Of a DNA stretch of 64,000 nucleotides, positions 12,481 to 26,440 are shown one piece after another; the stretch's first letter is position 1, and the number at the start of each line of letters is the position of its first letter. The notes below the pieces were generated by a model. It searched no databases and was not told the origin of the DNA. It worked only from the letters and a program-made list of their open reading frames with translations. Both the position numbers and the translations under genes were made by a program. The stretch is from Galbula dea (taxonomy: Eukaryota > Chordata > Aves > Piciformes > Galbulidae), in NCBI GenBank assembly GCA_013399015.1, contig VWZX01010081.1, positions 1,966,736 to 2,030,735 of the forward strand, given 5' to 3'.

Positions 12481-13130
12481 TCCCAAGGTTAGACCTTCTG
12501 CCTCCCCTTTGCAGGACTTGCTGTGGAAGTGGCTGGGCAAACCTTTGCAAAACTGTGAAAGTAAAAGAAATAAGTTTTAAAGGAAATAGCTGAACAGTTG
12601 AGAGGAGGTAAAGGACTGCAGGAAGGGTTGGAGTTGGGCTTCAGCTGAACCCATGCTGGTAGGGGAGCAGGGCTGCTCATGGATGTGAGCCAGACAGACA
12701 TCAGGAATGGGGTTAGGTCTTTGAGCAAAGGTGAGGATGATTTTAAATGCTCCTTAAGAAAAAAGAAAGCATTTTTACTTTTCAGGGCTGTGATATGACA
12801 GGGAAGAAAATCCCTCTCCTTTTTCCTTCCCTCTTTACCCTTGGAAACCCTTTGATTGCCAGCTGATCTGATCTGAGAGACAGAAATGTCTTCTCTACTG
12901 GAGGTGGCTGTGCTGGTGGTGCTGTGCTTGGAGTGTGGGGTCAGGGATGGATCTCTGTGACCTGCCCACCAGAGCCATATCTTGGCTTTTGGCTGGAGGA
13001 GGGTGCCCACTCTTCAGACCTCTTTCTCTGCTAAGGCCAGGCAACTGACTTTGTTGGCTTTGAACCAAGTAATGAGTAGAACAGGGAAGAGAAACTCCAT
13101 CAGACCTTGGGTATGCCAATATTGTCCTTC
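12481..13130. other. Purine-skewed stretch giving a spurious long antisense frame
   Basis: The + strand is rich in G and A (GAGG, AAGG, GGAG words), so the complement is pyrimidine-rich and poor in stop codons. This explains a 173-codon minus-strand frame at 12489-13010, which is full of Ser, Pro and Lys and has no recognisable domain. I do not regard it as a gene. Confidence 0.55.
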
Positions 13131-16100
13131 AGCCTGAGGTTGCTTTTCTTTCAATGCTCATTGGAAGCTTGAGATCACTCTTCAATGTCAGTGGCAGAGA
13201 TTTGAAGAAAACTGGCTTGTATTAGCCTTGGGAGGTGCCACTGTGTCCCAGAAAAACTAAAGATGAAGAAGGAAAACCCAAGGAATTTCCTTTGCTGAGC
13301 CCTGGCAGCTGGGCTGTGCTTGGTATGGCAGAACAAAAGGAAAGGTTCCATCAATCTCCCTCTTATTAAATTGGCACAGCTAATAGATTCTGCTAAAATG
13401 TGTTCATCATGCTGTTAAAAAACCCACAAAAAAACCCAAACAAAAAGCAGGTTAGAAATCTACTAACAGTAAATGAAGTTTTATTGGGTTTTGGCGTCAT
13501 TGGGGCACCTAATACAGGTTTGGAATACTAACTGGAATTTGTGAAAGGGATGAAAAAAAAAGTCCTGGTGCCATTTAATTAACTATCTGGCCAATATTTT
13601 TCACTTTTTATTGAAAAATCTGTAAGTTGCAACTGGCTTCAAGCACTCTTTTGTACAACTCTGCCAACAGTTAGCAAATAAACACATTAAAATACAGCCA
13701 GCCTTGTACACATCCATTAGTACCAGATAAAATCGTGCCTCAAACTGTGGAGATTGTTCTAAAAAACCAGAGTATAATAATTGAATTTTGGAATCAAAAG
13801 GAAGTGATTAGAAGGAAATTGGTATTTATTTTATAAGCATAACAGGAATATCTCTTAGATATTCCACACTGATACAATTACCAAGAGGTCAGTACAAATA
13901 TAAGCAATACTTTATTTTAAACCTAAAACATACTGGTAGCCCAATGTAAATAACCTATTTTATGCAAGTAACATTGCACAGACATTTTCATTCCATGTTC
14001 TCTGTGTTGCATTATTATTCTGAGAGACATTGCAAGCTTTGATCAAAATACAGGAGATGCAGATCTTAACATTTCTACAAATTTGAATCAAGTTTAGGAA
14101 TTAATACCTTAAGTTTCAATTAAAAAGTAGTGTATTGTCTTCTTGGAAAGCTGATTTAAATGAACTTTCACAGGAATTGTCCAAGCAACCCTGAGAGAGA
14201 GAGAGAACAGCATGAATTGTGAGTCCTAACTCTTTGTGGGATGCTCCAGAAGCTGAAACTGGAAGTTTCTGTGCTTTCTTGGTTGCAGTGTGTCTAGTGA
14301 CTCCTGTCCTGGGCTCAGAGCTTCCCTCAGGAGTGCTGCTTTGGGATGCCACTGCAGCTCCCTGACCCCTATGGAGATGGCACTTGCTGTATGGGGAACT
14401 GCCAGCATAAAAAACCCAACCCCCTGGATTTGTCACTGAAGGTCAAAGCACTGGCATCAAAGGAATAGTTCAGTTTTTAGCATAAAGTGCAGTGGACAGC
14501 ATTTTATGGGCACAGAATATGGAAAGCTCAGCTCTTCTGTAAGATCTACCAAAAACTCCTAGTGACACATTAGTATCATGTCAATTGACTATGTTTTGGG
14601 AAGACGAAGATCAAATTTAGAAGAGTTTAAAAAACCCCAAAACTAAAAGAAACCTAAAGCTACTGAATTAATATTCTATCTCCCACAGCTGCTAGAGCTC
14701 TTGCAATGCCTCTGGTCAGGCTTCCAGTGGTAGCTCTCAGGTTGAAAAGTTAATGACTCATTTACTAAGCAGTGCAGTTTTCTTTCATTTTTCATTAACA
14801 ATTATCTCTACTCCTTTAAAAACTGAAAGGCCTTTCCAAAACATATTGTACTTGTGTTATTGCTGTCAATTAGAGTTATTAAATCATAGATCTTTAGAAG
14901 TGAAATCCAAATATGCATTAATATAGTCAGTCACTGCATAGCCACTCTGTTATAGGAATGACAGGTACCATATTGAGGCAGCTTTGGACAGTGGCAGATG
15001 TGTTTTTTTTTCCTCACCAACATGTTCATTTGAGTACCCATCTTGGGAGGATTCTGGGGGAAAGATGGACACTGAAGGAAGAGCCTTAAGGGTGGCAGAG
15101 TAGGGGAGAGGAGCAATCCTGCTGTACTGTTGGTTGTGCATTGTGGGTTGCAGGAGCTCAGTGTGAGAGCCAGAGAAAATTAGGATGAATGTGCCTTGTG
15201 TGCAGGGCTAATAAAAGGTAAGGAAAGGAGAGCCACATCCTGAGCCCTGGTTAGAGGGGTAGTGAGGAGGAAAGAGGAATTGCCAATAACTTAAAAATCA
15301 TAGGCCTGGAAGACTGCAATACTGGTGGTGTTTTCAGGGAATGGAAGATGATGAGGGCAAAAGCCAGATTTTTTCACAGCCATTTGATATGGAATTCATG
15401 TTCCTGGTCCTTTGTGAATTCCTTAAATTAGCAATTTCACTTTTCTGCAAGTCTACTGTACTTTGACTCTTAACTGAATTAAGTCCTATTATAAATGACA
15501 TCTTTCCAACAGTCAGAATACAGGTTAGCACTCCCAAGAGGGGTGCATTAATGAGGTTATTGCTATGACAGCTCAGCTTCAGGCAGAACACGTGCCACTT
15601 TGAAATACCCACTCTCCCCTCAAATAGTATAGCAACTTCTGTGAGTGGATTTTAAAACTTCCCTTTTAGTGGAACTTAGAACCAGCACTTTATATTTCTG
15701 TTCTCCTACTAATGCTTTGACAGTCCATGGTGTTTGTTTCTGCTTTTGTTTCTGGATGTTAATAGCAGCGTGTGGTTTGATTTGAAGAAACAAGGTGTTA
15801 GCTCTGGCCATGATGGACTAAGCCAACAGATTTGCAGAAAGAACAGGCACATACACCCCAGTGTTTACAGTGGAAATGTACAGGGCTTGTTTGACTTAAA
15901 TTCAGTCAGGCAACTTCTCACTAGATGGAAATTGTTTAATATATACTATGGCAACTGGTAGAAATACAAGCATTCCAATTATGATGAAGCTGTGTAGGTG
16001 AGTGCAGTGATATGCCTCTTCAGAGTGGCTGGCTATGGTCTACAGCTGTGCTGCATATCTAATGTCTCTTGATATCTCCAAGACATTAAATCATGCAGTT

Positions 16101-19100
16101 GTATGTTTCAGAAAGACTTCCAGTGCGAGTCTGAAAGGTTCACAGAGAGGCAAATGCAGTGTAAAAGCCAGCAGTTCAGTGCTGCTTCTGTTGTCTGCAG
16201 TGTAAAAGGTATCAGCCCCCAGGTGCCTGGGCAGACACTGAGGTTCTGTTTGCTTTGCCACTGCTGCCTGCCCAAGTCATGTAGGCTTTCTGGTGGGAGA
16301 AAAATAAGCCTGTCCTCTCAGAAACTAATTGATCCCATCCCTGTGTTTCTCCATTGACTCTGCTCTTGTCTAATACCAACTTTTGCATAGTTAAGTGGAG
16401 GACAAGGTGATTCCAAGCCCAAGGCTTTAAACCTGAATAAGGTCCAGAATAATATTGATACTAGAATCTTAAAAAAAACCTGAAAAAATAATAAGGAAAA
16501 AAACCCAGCAAAACTCTAAACCACTATTTTTACTGTTGGGCCAGCCTTCAGGAAGCATGGTGACAGAGAAAGCTGTCAGCATTCTGAGTATTTCTCTGTT
16601 ATGCACCTAAGGAATGGTGAAATGTCATGCTTAAACTCAAATGAGCAGCTCTAAAATATAATTCTGCTGTCTTAGTGTTTTCCAGTTGCATGTAGCCATG
16701 TTCAGTCTCTTCCTTCTCAGCTTTGAAAGTGAGTTTCTAAATGTAAGACTGACATACAGAAAGGAGTCATACTCAAATCTGACATGACCTATATAAATAT
16801 TGCTTTAAACATTGGCCTGGATGAAAAGGTTTGTTCCCTTTCCATAGGTGTTCAGTTTTCTTGTCTGCTTAGCTGTGAATTGTTGCAGTTGCCTTGCATC
16901 TGACATATGCTTCTACCCACCATCTGTGACATGTGCCACCTCACTACCTGTTGCAAACAAACTTCTTTATCACAGTTCATCTTAGTGAAATTAAACCCAG
17001 GGAAACACTCAGGAAGTATGTGTTAGACCCTGACAAACTTGATCTTTTAAAAGTTAATTGGCTCAAAAGATTTTTTTTGTTGTTTGCTGCTTTAGAAAGG
17101 GTGCACTATAAAGAGCTGGATTTTCATATTTTTTTTGTATTTTATTGTAAGCTAAAATATCTTGTATTAAAGAGGAAAAAAGGCTAGGTGTGTAAATCAA
17201 TGCTTAATTGTATTTATTATGCTATTTACTAGGCCTCCAAGTATACTAAATTTTTATAAATGCAAAATCATTCAGCTGTATCCAAACTGATTCAAAAGGT
17301 GCTGATGAGAACACTTAAGCTTTTTGCAGGTTCTGATAATAGTGATAGCCATAAGTGTGCTTGTCCCAGTTCCTTTATGACTGAACTGAAAGTGTAATTT
17401 CTGTATAATTTTAATGACTGGTAACTAGGTTCACATTCTACACATTGTATTCTTTCCTATTCTTTGACTTGGTTGGTCATTAGTGCTACTTATTCTCTGA
17501 TTATAATTTTGTCCTCTTTGGAAGGAAGGTGAGATGGAGATTAGCAGGTGTCCTCCCCCCCAAAAAAAGAAACACAACAGGAAAAGCAAACCCAGCACCC
17601 AGGATACATTGACAAAAGGAGACCAGATGCAGAGTGAAAGGCACATGGTACAGATTGTGGCTTCTCCCTATAAAGATTGCTACAAGAACAGAAAACATGC
17701 TGTGATTTATTCTTGTGGCAAAAACCTGCAAATGGAACAAGAAGTACAGAAATCTCAATATGTTGTTGCTAATACAATTTACATTTAGAACAGTGTGTCC
17801 TCCTTTGCCATTATGCTCTGTTTAAATATAGCTAAATTAAACTAGTCTATAGGCAGAGCTTCTTGAACTGCAGTCAGAACTTTCACTAAATGAACATCTA
17901 ACACTTAATTTAATGGTAATTATACAGCTTCTCAAAAAAAAAAAATCCCTTGTATTATATTTGTTCAGAAGTTATCTCCATGTATAATAACATCAAATTA
18001 TTATGCTGTCTCTCAAAGCTGTAAATCGTGTCATTTTTACACAGACCAGAAAATGACTTGCACTTAAAGATATGTTTATCTGTATATATATGGTGGATTT
18101 TAAATTGAACAGTTCCAGACATAATTTTCCTAATATTGGTTAATCCATCTTTAATTAAAATGTTAATTGCTAATCCAGATATTACACATACACAAACCAG
18201 CCTACAGGAAACTCTGCCTTATTTCCACAAGGATGAAAAACATGCAATTACATGGCAATCTGCACTTTGAAATTGCAGTGTCCTCATCTTTCATCTAGGG
18301 TAACCAACTAAAAACATACTCTGGAGTTGCTGTACTAATTGTTTATCCCCCCCCCCAAAAGGGAGAAAAGTTAATATAGTGCTAGTTTTAGATACTCTTA
18401 CTTGCATCAAAGTAGGGCTTGAAATACTCTTTTAGGGGAATTACTGCACAGAATGGGTTATGCCAGGGCTGCTGTGGCTGAAGTTGCCCTGATGATTCCT
18501 CAGCTAGAAAACACTGCTGAAATCATGTTTCCTATGTAGTCCAGAACAAAACTCCCTCTGTGTCTGAGCAGTGTATTTCAGAAGTCAGACCCAGGCAATC
18601 TTGTTTTCCAGCCAGGGGTTACGGAAGGTAAAGTTAGTAAGATGAAGGCTGTGCTTGTCATGTTCAAAGTGCATTAAGGCTGCTAACTTCCTTCGGAGGG
18701 CTGCAATGAGGAATACTCCCTTTTACTTTTCATCACTGAGATAGTCTGTGTGCAGCTCAGCTTACTGTGGAGTTTAATTTTTTATTCTCTTTCCTTTTTG
18801 GTAATACTCCTTACAGAGAGGTAAGCAAGTGGAGTTACAGCATTTCACACTTAGGAAGTGATGATCTTATGATTCCCTGTGCAAAATCACATGTGTAACT
18901 GCAGCTGGTTAGTCTTTGGGAGGGGTTGAATGAAATGACCTTTTGAACAGAAGATAATTAACAATCCTAATGGCTGAAAAAATGTTGTTCATGTAAAATA
19001 TTAGGAAATAATTGCTGAATGGAGTGACATATGGTGTTTTGTACATCTGAAATGAGTTCAGTCGGATCTTTTGCCTTGTACGTATTTTTCCTTTGTCATT

Positions 19101-19959
19101 AATGGCACTGTTGGGGACAAAACAATTTAAACAACACAACTTTTTCAGAGCAGCCATGTTCAAATCACAAACTCTAAAATCACACTTTTTTTTTTCAGCC
19201 TAAGATGTGTATTAAATGAGGAAAATAGAGACTTGCCTATAGAGTGCCATCTGTTGATTTTTATTTAATTAGAAAATTATTTTGATAATCTGTCTCAGAG
19301 TGGTTTCACTTACACAAAATGAGATGGGCTTTTAAAAATGTCCTCATTTTTTTCCCTAGAATCTAAAAGGAAAAAGATTCCCCTTAAATACATGTAAAAT
19401 ATTAACTGTCACTAAATAATGTTTAACAAAAATCATCCTTCTGATTCTAGAAGTCTTAACAATCTGTTCCTATTTGGGGTTTATCTAAATTCCATTGGGA
19501 AGACTTGAGATTTTAGGTTTCAGATGTGCTCTTTTTCATATTTTTTTTCTAACCTGTTCATTCTTTTTCATCAAAAAGAGGTCACCTCTTCACCTTTCTT
19601 CTAATCTTTCCTCCCTTTCATTCCCCTTATTCCAGTGTTCTTTCCAACTTGTGAAAGTCACTTAATCTCTGTTTGAAACTCTACCTGATTTGCTCCAGCA
19701 GCACAGCTTCTCTTAGTGAGTTCATCCAAAGGGATAAAGAGGAAGATGCCTTTGACATTTCTGCTGTACCAGGAGGATGCAGCCTTTCCTTGGCTACAAA
19801 AGAATGGTTATTTTAGGAATGGTATGGATTTGTATGTATCACTTTGGCTTGGTTTACAGTCATTCTGTCATTGAGACGTGTTTCAATATCTGCTATTGAT
19901 GCATGAGTAATACTACTATTTATAACTTGGTTTTGGGCAAGCAAACTAGCCTCTGCCAC
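13131..19959. other. Unique AT-rich intronic sequence, no gene seen
   Basis: It holds short simple repeats, including a 10-base C run at 18347-18356 and A-rich patches near 13,400 and 16,480. No transposon or exon was recognised. Confidence 0.55.
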
Positions 19960-20230
19960 CAGGAGAGGTTGTCTGCCTGCCTGCGTGGCAGATGAGTTCG
20001 TTTCAGTTCCTTAGAAGGCCAGAATACATCTGAAAAAGTCCAAGCTCCACCACGTTTTCAAGGTGAGGTGGTATTTTTGAGCTGTTGCTTGGCCAGACAG
20101 AGCCCTCTTCAGAATAGCTCGTGCCAGCTAACAGGTCCAGGCAAGTCTGAAGCCAGGCTCCTGGGGGAGCTCTTGTCTTTCCCTTTGTCGAGTCCTTAAA
20201 CCACCTCTAGTAATACATGTGGAGTTGTTA
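19960..20230. other. Small CpG-bearing island in the intron
   Basis: About five CpG dinucleotides occur in 270 bases (in GCGTGG, TTCGTT, CACGTT, CTCGTG and GTCGAG contexts), in an intron where CpG is generally scarce. No protein-like frame stands out. It could be a conserved noncoding element or simply a less decayed patch. Confidence 0.25.
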
Positions 20231-23200
20231 TCTGGTGAAAACCTGCCATCCTGCCACCTGGTATCCTTATTCTGCAAGCTGCTTGAAAACTGATCTTCTT
20301 CCCTATGGTCTCCTACTGTCTGGTCTACTTAATGCAGGCAGGTAGCTGGAGCTCTAGAGCAATTTCACTTGTGCCTCAATTGTACTCTTTCCTTTTGCTC
20401 TTAGCTGGACTGAGAGGATTAAGAGTTATTTCATTTTCTTCTTGAGTTGTAGGCTAGGACTAACAAAAACTGAAGACAAATCTCCTATTACAGCTCTTGT
20501 CTGTGAGAGAATGAGGCAAGTGATAAGGTTCTGGATTGGTGACTAAAAGACATGTAAAACTGATCTTCAGGATTTTTCCAAAGTCATTATTTGGTGAATA
20601 ATCTTACAAATGAGAGGGTTATATAACAATTACATTCTCAAGCATGTTTCACCTAATTTGCCTTTACAAGCTGATTTTTTTTCTTGAACCTCCAAAACTG
20701 AGTTCCTTCCTAGGTAGAGGGTCAGTCACCTACGAAGTGTGAAATGCATATTGGTGGATGTATGTTGAGTCAGGGGTTATCTCGTGTAGGAAAAGGGTGC
20801 ATTTAGGAAGGCAGCATGCAAATAAATCAAACTCTTTTGAAAAGAGATCCAGGACACCCAGCACATGAATGTGAGGAACTGCCAGGCTTCAAATGCCATC
20901 TATTAGCTGGTGGTGAAGTGGAAATGAGGATGCAAAGGTGAACTGGCTTGAAAACAAGTTTAAGTGCTTAAAAAAAAAGGCTTCTGTTGGCATGATAAAA
21001 GGGAAGGATGAGAGATCTGATTGAGGTGCTTTTAGTGGGTAAAGTGGTCAGAAGAGTCCTTAAGTTTTGAAGCAAAAAATGATTAGTAGGGTAAGATAGG
21101 TAGCTCTGGTGAAGAGGACAGATGAAAAGTGAGAGATGACCTTAATTTCTCAACAACGTTTTCTTTTTCCTTCCTTCTTCTATATAAGTGAATACATAAT
21201 CTACATAATCTACCCAGATTCACTCTGGGTCTGTAAAACTCTCACATTTATCTTGGAATAACCATCCCCAGAGCTACAACCTTTTTACTAAACTACCTTT
21301 TAAAAAAAGCTCTGAAGTAAAAGTTTAACAACCCCTCTCCTCCAATAAAGATTGTTCAATAAAATCATAACTGTATTTCTTGGCCCAAATCCATGTATCT
21401 GATTCTGCATAGATGCAGGGCAAAACCTCCTGAAAAACTAGGAGGACATCCATAAAATTTACTCTGGTTTTAATTTGCTTATTTTATCTTTGCTTGCCCC
21501 CCTCCACCCCCCCCAACATAAGGTTTTGGTACAGCAAAACTTCCTGAGACAGTATTGGTGTCTCTGGTGTGTGAGCCCTACCTTCACATCATCTTGCCAT
21601 ATGTATTTTAAACCAGCTTGAAGAAGGATCCCTTTCTAATGCAACACCCATAGTTTTATGATTGGAAAGCTCTGTGTGATCAAGACCTCATTACTTCTTC
21701 ACTCCTGTGCACTTGCTCCTGGACCAGCCTGCCACTGGACTGGGTTGATGCTCCTTTTCTATCCCATGTGGTTAGCTGTTTATTTCCCATTACAGTCTTT
21801 AAAATCCTCCTAGCTTTGCATTTAATGTGCTATGCTTGTCATCACCAATTTAGAATTTCCATGCAAAGTGAGAACAACTTTGGTTTTGCTCAGGCAACAC
21901 CTTAAGACCTAAAACTGTGAGTGCAGTTACAGCAAATCATAGGGGAAGAAAGTCTCCCTTTAAAAATACATCTAACAACTGCATTTGTATTTTTTTCAGT
22001 GGTATAGCAATAACTTGTAAATGCCTTCCCACTGTGGTGATTTCTAGTTTCCTTTCAGAAATGCAGCATATTGAAAATGTCACTATTAATAGCCTTCTGG
22101 TGGTCCAATCAAAGATAATTCAATAGGAGATCCCAGTTAAGCAGGGTACCTTGTTTACATTGGGTTTCTGCCCAGCTTATTCAGCTGCTTTATGCTGAAG
22201 TTCTGTAAATAATGCAGGAATTAATCAAGGTGTAACCATGGGGACAATGGAAGTGTAGTCACCATAACATGACCTGGAAAGACAAATTACATAATTCATC
22301 TGCAATTTGGTATGATCATGGGTAATAAGCTACCAATTTCTAAACTGCCTTGGCAATACACTGTTGCTTTTGTGGCTGAGGATTCCCAGAAATGTTGAGG
22401 AAAACGTAAAGATTAATGTTAATTGAATTAGGGCTCCATTTTTTGTAAAGGTCTGTCCATAACTTGTGAAATTAGGTTCCAAATATGTGTATAGGCAGCA
22501 GCATAAGCATGTTTTGGGGTGAAAATTACATATGAACGTGTCCATGCTTTCTGAGTGAAAGGTGCAGAGAAACAACTGATCAATATTTCTGACAAGAAAG
22601 ACATTTAATTGGATTTTTCATATTTATTTTTAGCTTGCAAGGTGATTACCTCATTAGGGGTGGTAGATTCTGATTTTATTACATCCCTATTTATCAGAAC
22701 TACATGCAGTTTCCAGAAAAATATAAGCAGCCACAAAAGCCCTTTGGGTGCTCAGAAATGGCTATTAAGAAAGGAATAGTTCAGATATATAGAGATGGGA
22801 TATCTAGTGAAACAGCCTTTGAGGGCAGGGGGCAAGGATCATTATGTTGTTATGCTAAATTAATAGTCCTATTTCAGCTAACTTGGTCCTACATTTAGAG
22901 CTCATCAAGTCACTCATGGGAATATATGAATTAGTTTGTTTTAATTGCATTATTTAATTTGGTTGTTTAAATTGCCTTTCTGTTTTTATGTGCAGCCATT
23001 TTTTTAGCTGAAAACACTTTCTGATTTGGATTTGCTTGTGTCCTTGTTGTCTATCCCCACTACTTTGGTCCTCCTCCAAAGTTTTATTTTTTCTTTTCCC
23101 CCTCTGAAAAATAGTGAGAATTAATGTGTTGGCAAAATCCAGCCATGACTTCAGAGAGTTGTGAATAATGAATGCAGAATCTTTCTCTTTTACTGCAACA

Positions 23201-25380
23201 GCAGTAAAACATTAGCCAGCTTTTTATTAAAAATGCTGCATTTGTAGTTATGCTCCAGAAAAGAACAATTCAAGTGCAGAAAACTTAGATCCTGATCCAC
23301 CATCATACTCTTTGCAAGTGGACAGATGGGGCCTGATTTGCTGTTTTGCAGTGGTTCAAACAACTCTATGGACATGTTGCTGGATCCAGGTTTTAATGCT
23401 CTTGGAGAAGAAACAAAGTTAGCTTTCAGCCAGGGCTAGTTGAAAAGTTAAACATGGAAGAGGATGGCATAGGGAGGGCTTTCTGACTGTGTTTCCTTAG
23501 TCTTAGAGCATGAGGTTGTGCAATTCTTGGTGCTGGTCTGTGTCATTCTATAAGACAAATCTATCTGATGTGGCTAATAGTTGTTTAAACCTGGTTGTGG
23601 CAAAACCACCCAAGAGTTTGGTTTGTGCAGAATTCCTCAGGGAATCTTCTTAAATTGCCTCCTCCTGAAGGCAATGGCAGCTTTGTCATTGACTTAAAGA
23701 TTAAAGGGTTGGGTAAGGTGAATTGACTTAAATCAAGCCTGTTTCATTCTGATTTAAACCAACAAGCAGAAAACTTTGGTTTAAATAATTGATTTCAATC
23801 TTATTGTGAATTTATAGTGTTAGCTATTTTCTTAGAGACAAATGGCTTCACTGGTGTATCAGTTGAAATATACTTAAGAGAAATTCAGCACATCTATTTT
23901 TGGCCAAACAGTGAAATACTTTTCTCTTCCCAGTTACATGGGTCTGTTCTGACCAGGTCTGTGTTTGACCTTAACTCTTCATAAATTCTTAGCTCCTGTT
24001 TGAAATGTGAGATTTAATTCAGTGTCTATTAATTCTCAAGCCATGTATTAGTTTTTATATGCCTTTACTTGAAACCTGGATATGACTTTACTTTTGTTCC
24101 ATGCATTTTATTCACCATTTGGAGTGGATTTTTGTGGGCACTAGAGGGAGCACACATTGTTTCAGGGATGCAGAAGTGTTAGTTCTGTCAAACCAGGATG
24201 ATCTATCTAATCAGGCAACAATATATGCTGTATATATATGTGTATATATAAAAAAACAATGTTAGTAATCATGTTTGTATATCTCAGGTTACTTGTCAAG
24301 GGGAAAACATGCGAAAGATAAGGGACAGTTTTATGAGAGTCTCAAAAATATATGAAGTATTTAAAGTATTTCAGAGTGACACCTTGCATTCTTCAGCAGA
24401 GTTTAAAACACAGATCAGGCCCAAAGTGGCAAAGCAGTGTAGGCAGATTTCAGGTGTGTACTGTGTTTTAGTAGGTGCAGCTGTGTGGTTGAATGTGAGA
24501 AGGAAGCACCAGAAGCATCTGTTTGATCTTTTGATGAGTTGTTTCCCACAGGGCTCAGATGTTTCTTTGTCCCATCATGGGAAACCCCACAAAACCCCTA
24601 GCATCAAGGCAATGCAGATGTGAATTGGATGATTATTTCCTGAAATACATAAAATAAATAGGTAAATAGAAACATTTCAAAACAAACAAACCCAAGTGTT
24701 TTTCACATTTCATCCTTTTCTGTGTTAAAGAAATCTATTGTCTGACTAAAATGAGGTTGCTGTTATCCAAAAGATCTTTTGGCCAGAGACATGAAGTTGT
24801 TGAATGAAACTGCATTCAGTTGTACAAGATGAAGGAGGTTTGGTGTTGAAGAAATAGAAGTATTTCATGGTTTCTGATATATATAAAGGGCTGGGGCACT
24901 AGGAGTAATTTTTTTCTATTGTTTCTTCTCTTTAGCTTTTTAACCAGATTTAACTTAGAGTTCCAGGGACTCTAGGTTGGTTTCAGTAATGTTGCATGCA
25001 TTCCAGGGGAAATGCATTTTTTACAATAAGAATATTTCATCTTGGAGGTAATTTTATTGACTTCTGTTAAAATGCATTGATTATTTTTTTGTTTTGGCTG
25101 AAATATTTGGGCTTCAGGGTAGATGCATTTGCTCTGAAGTCAGAGATCTTGTGTTTCAGCAAATACATCTCCATTTAAAAGGAAATACAGCATTTGAAAA
25201 GATTAAATAGATATTAATTGGTCAGACATATTATTTTCAAACATGCCATTCTTTCTAGCATGTAAAACATAGCCTCCTGAAAGAATACTTTCTAATCTTA
25301 TTCTCCTAATCATGTGTTTAATGGAGGTAATTATAACTCTTTTGTGTAAGGTGGGGTTTGCCTTACCAAATATGTGTTTA
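20231..25380. other. Unique AT-rich intronic sequence, no gene seen
   Basis: It contains a C-rich run at 21497-21514 and a TA-rich microsatellite-like stretch at 24221-24256. A 104-codon frame at 24309-24623 has no domain signature. Confidence 0.55.
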
Positions 25381-25446
25381 TATTAGTGATTTCTCTTTCT
25401 GTTATATTAGTGATTTCTCTTTCTGTTATATTAGTGATTTCTATTT
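25381..25446 (+). repeat. 24-bp tandem repeat, ~2.75 copies
   Basis: The unit TATTAGTGATTTCTCTTTCT plus GTTA occurs at 25381-25404 and 25405-25428, identical in both, followed by a partial third copy from 25429 that differs by C to A. The near identity points to a recent local duplication. Confidence 0.85.
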
Positions 25447-25945
25447 CCTTCTTAATTCAGAGATAATCAGATTGGCTGACTAATGCCTGTTTAATTTCTC
25501 TTACCTCTGCATTGTAATTGAAGTGAGATGTGAACACAACATCTTTAACCTATCATCAAACAAGAGCCTTTAACTTTCTGGTCTGAAGCAGTGCTATCAA
25601 CACCATCCATGATAGCAGGTAATCAGTTGCTCCTATTGATTTGACACAGATTTCCATCACTTCTGCCAAGAGTACTGTAACACCTGCAAACCTTCTGCTA
25701 GTCTACTCTTTTCTGTTTCTCCTTTTTCTGCATTTAAAATGGGAATACCTTCCTGTCTTGCATGGTGAAGAATGAATGGTAGTGTTTTAAAAGCATTGTA
25801 AAATTCTGGACCCTTCTGCCACTGTCAGAGTCCAAAACTTTGTCATTAGTAGACAGAGTGAAGTTCACTGGTGCCTGTGCTGGGAACCAATACCTCTTAC
25901 ATAAACTACCACCTCTGAACCAGAATCAAGACCTAATGTAGAAGC

Positions 25946-26440
25946 TTAAACCAGTGACTGTATAGTACTTTTCAAACAAATTACTCTTCCTAGTGTGCAG
26001 TTATTATGCAAACTCTTTGCTGTGGTCCATAGGAAATATATATATATTAAACACAGAGACCCATATTTTCCCTTCCCATGTTGAAATCCATGGAAGAGGC
26101 TTTGACAAAGGAAATCTACAGTTGATCTGTGGGTAGTACCTCTCCCTATTTTCATTTCTCCTTGTAACTCTCCACCAGTCATCTCCCATTGGGAAGAGAT
26201 AGACATGTACCCTTCTCCGGGACTAGTCACTAGCTCAGATTTTTGACAGGTTTCTGCTAGAGATGAAATATCTTTGGAAATTATGGATGTGCTAATTCCA
26301 GAGGAGCTTTGGCCAAGTTTGTTGTCCATGTCAGCAGATGGAGCTCCAATGGACCTCAGCTCTGTTGCCAACACTGAAATTGTCTCACTGGATGGGCAGC
26401 GTGTTTGTTGCTCAAGCCTGGCAGTCTGGTCCTGCTTCAT
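25946..26440 (-). other. Unidentified 164-codon open frame
   Basis: This frame is not explained by a recognised repeat or by strong base skew. Its first ~100 residues are rich in Ser, Thr, Glu and Gln (starting MKQDQTARLEQQTRCPSSET), resembling a disordered or gag-like segment. The last ~40 turn hydrophobic, suggesting that any real coding has ended by then. There is no zinc knuckle, polymerase motif or recognised fold. It may be a remnant of an old retroelement, a retrocopy or a chance frame. I do not call a gene. Confidence 0.2.

Noticed and set aside
12489..13010. 173-codon minus-strand frame, the longest in the window
   Set aside because: The + strand is purine-rich here, which removes stop codons from the complement. 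The peptide is Ser/Pro/Lys-rich without a domain.
24309..24623. 104-codon + frame starting with a basic segment
   Set aside because: No domain or coding-like base composition, and no repeat or splice context. Most likely a chance frame.
25381..25446. Regular 24-bp repeats resembling a short CRISPR array
   Set aside because: The units are directly adjacent with no spacers, and the setting is a vertebrate intron. It is a tandem duplication.
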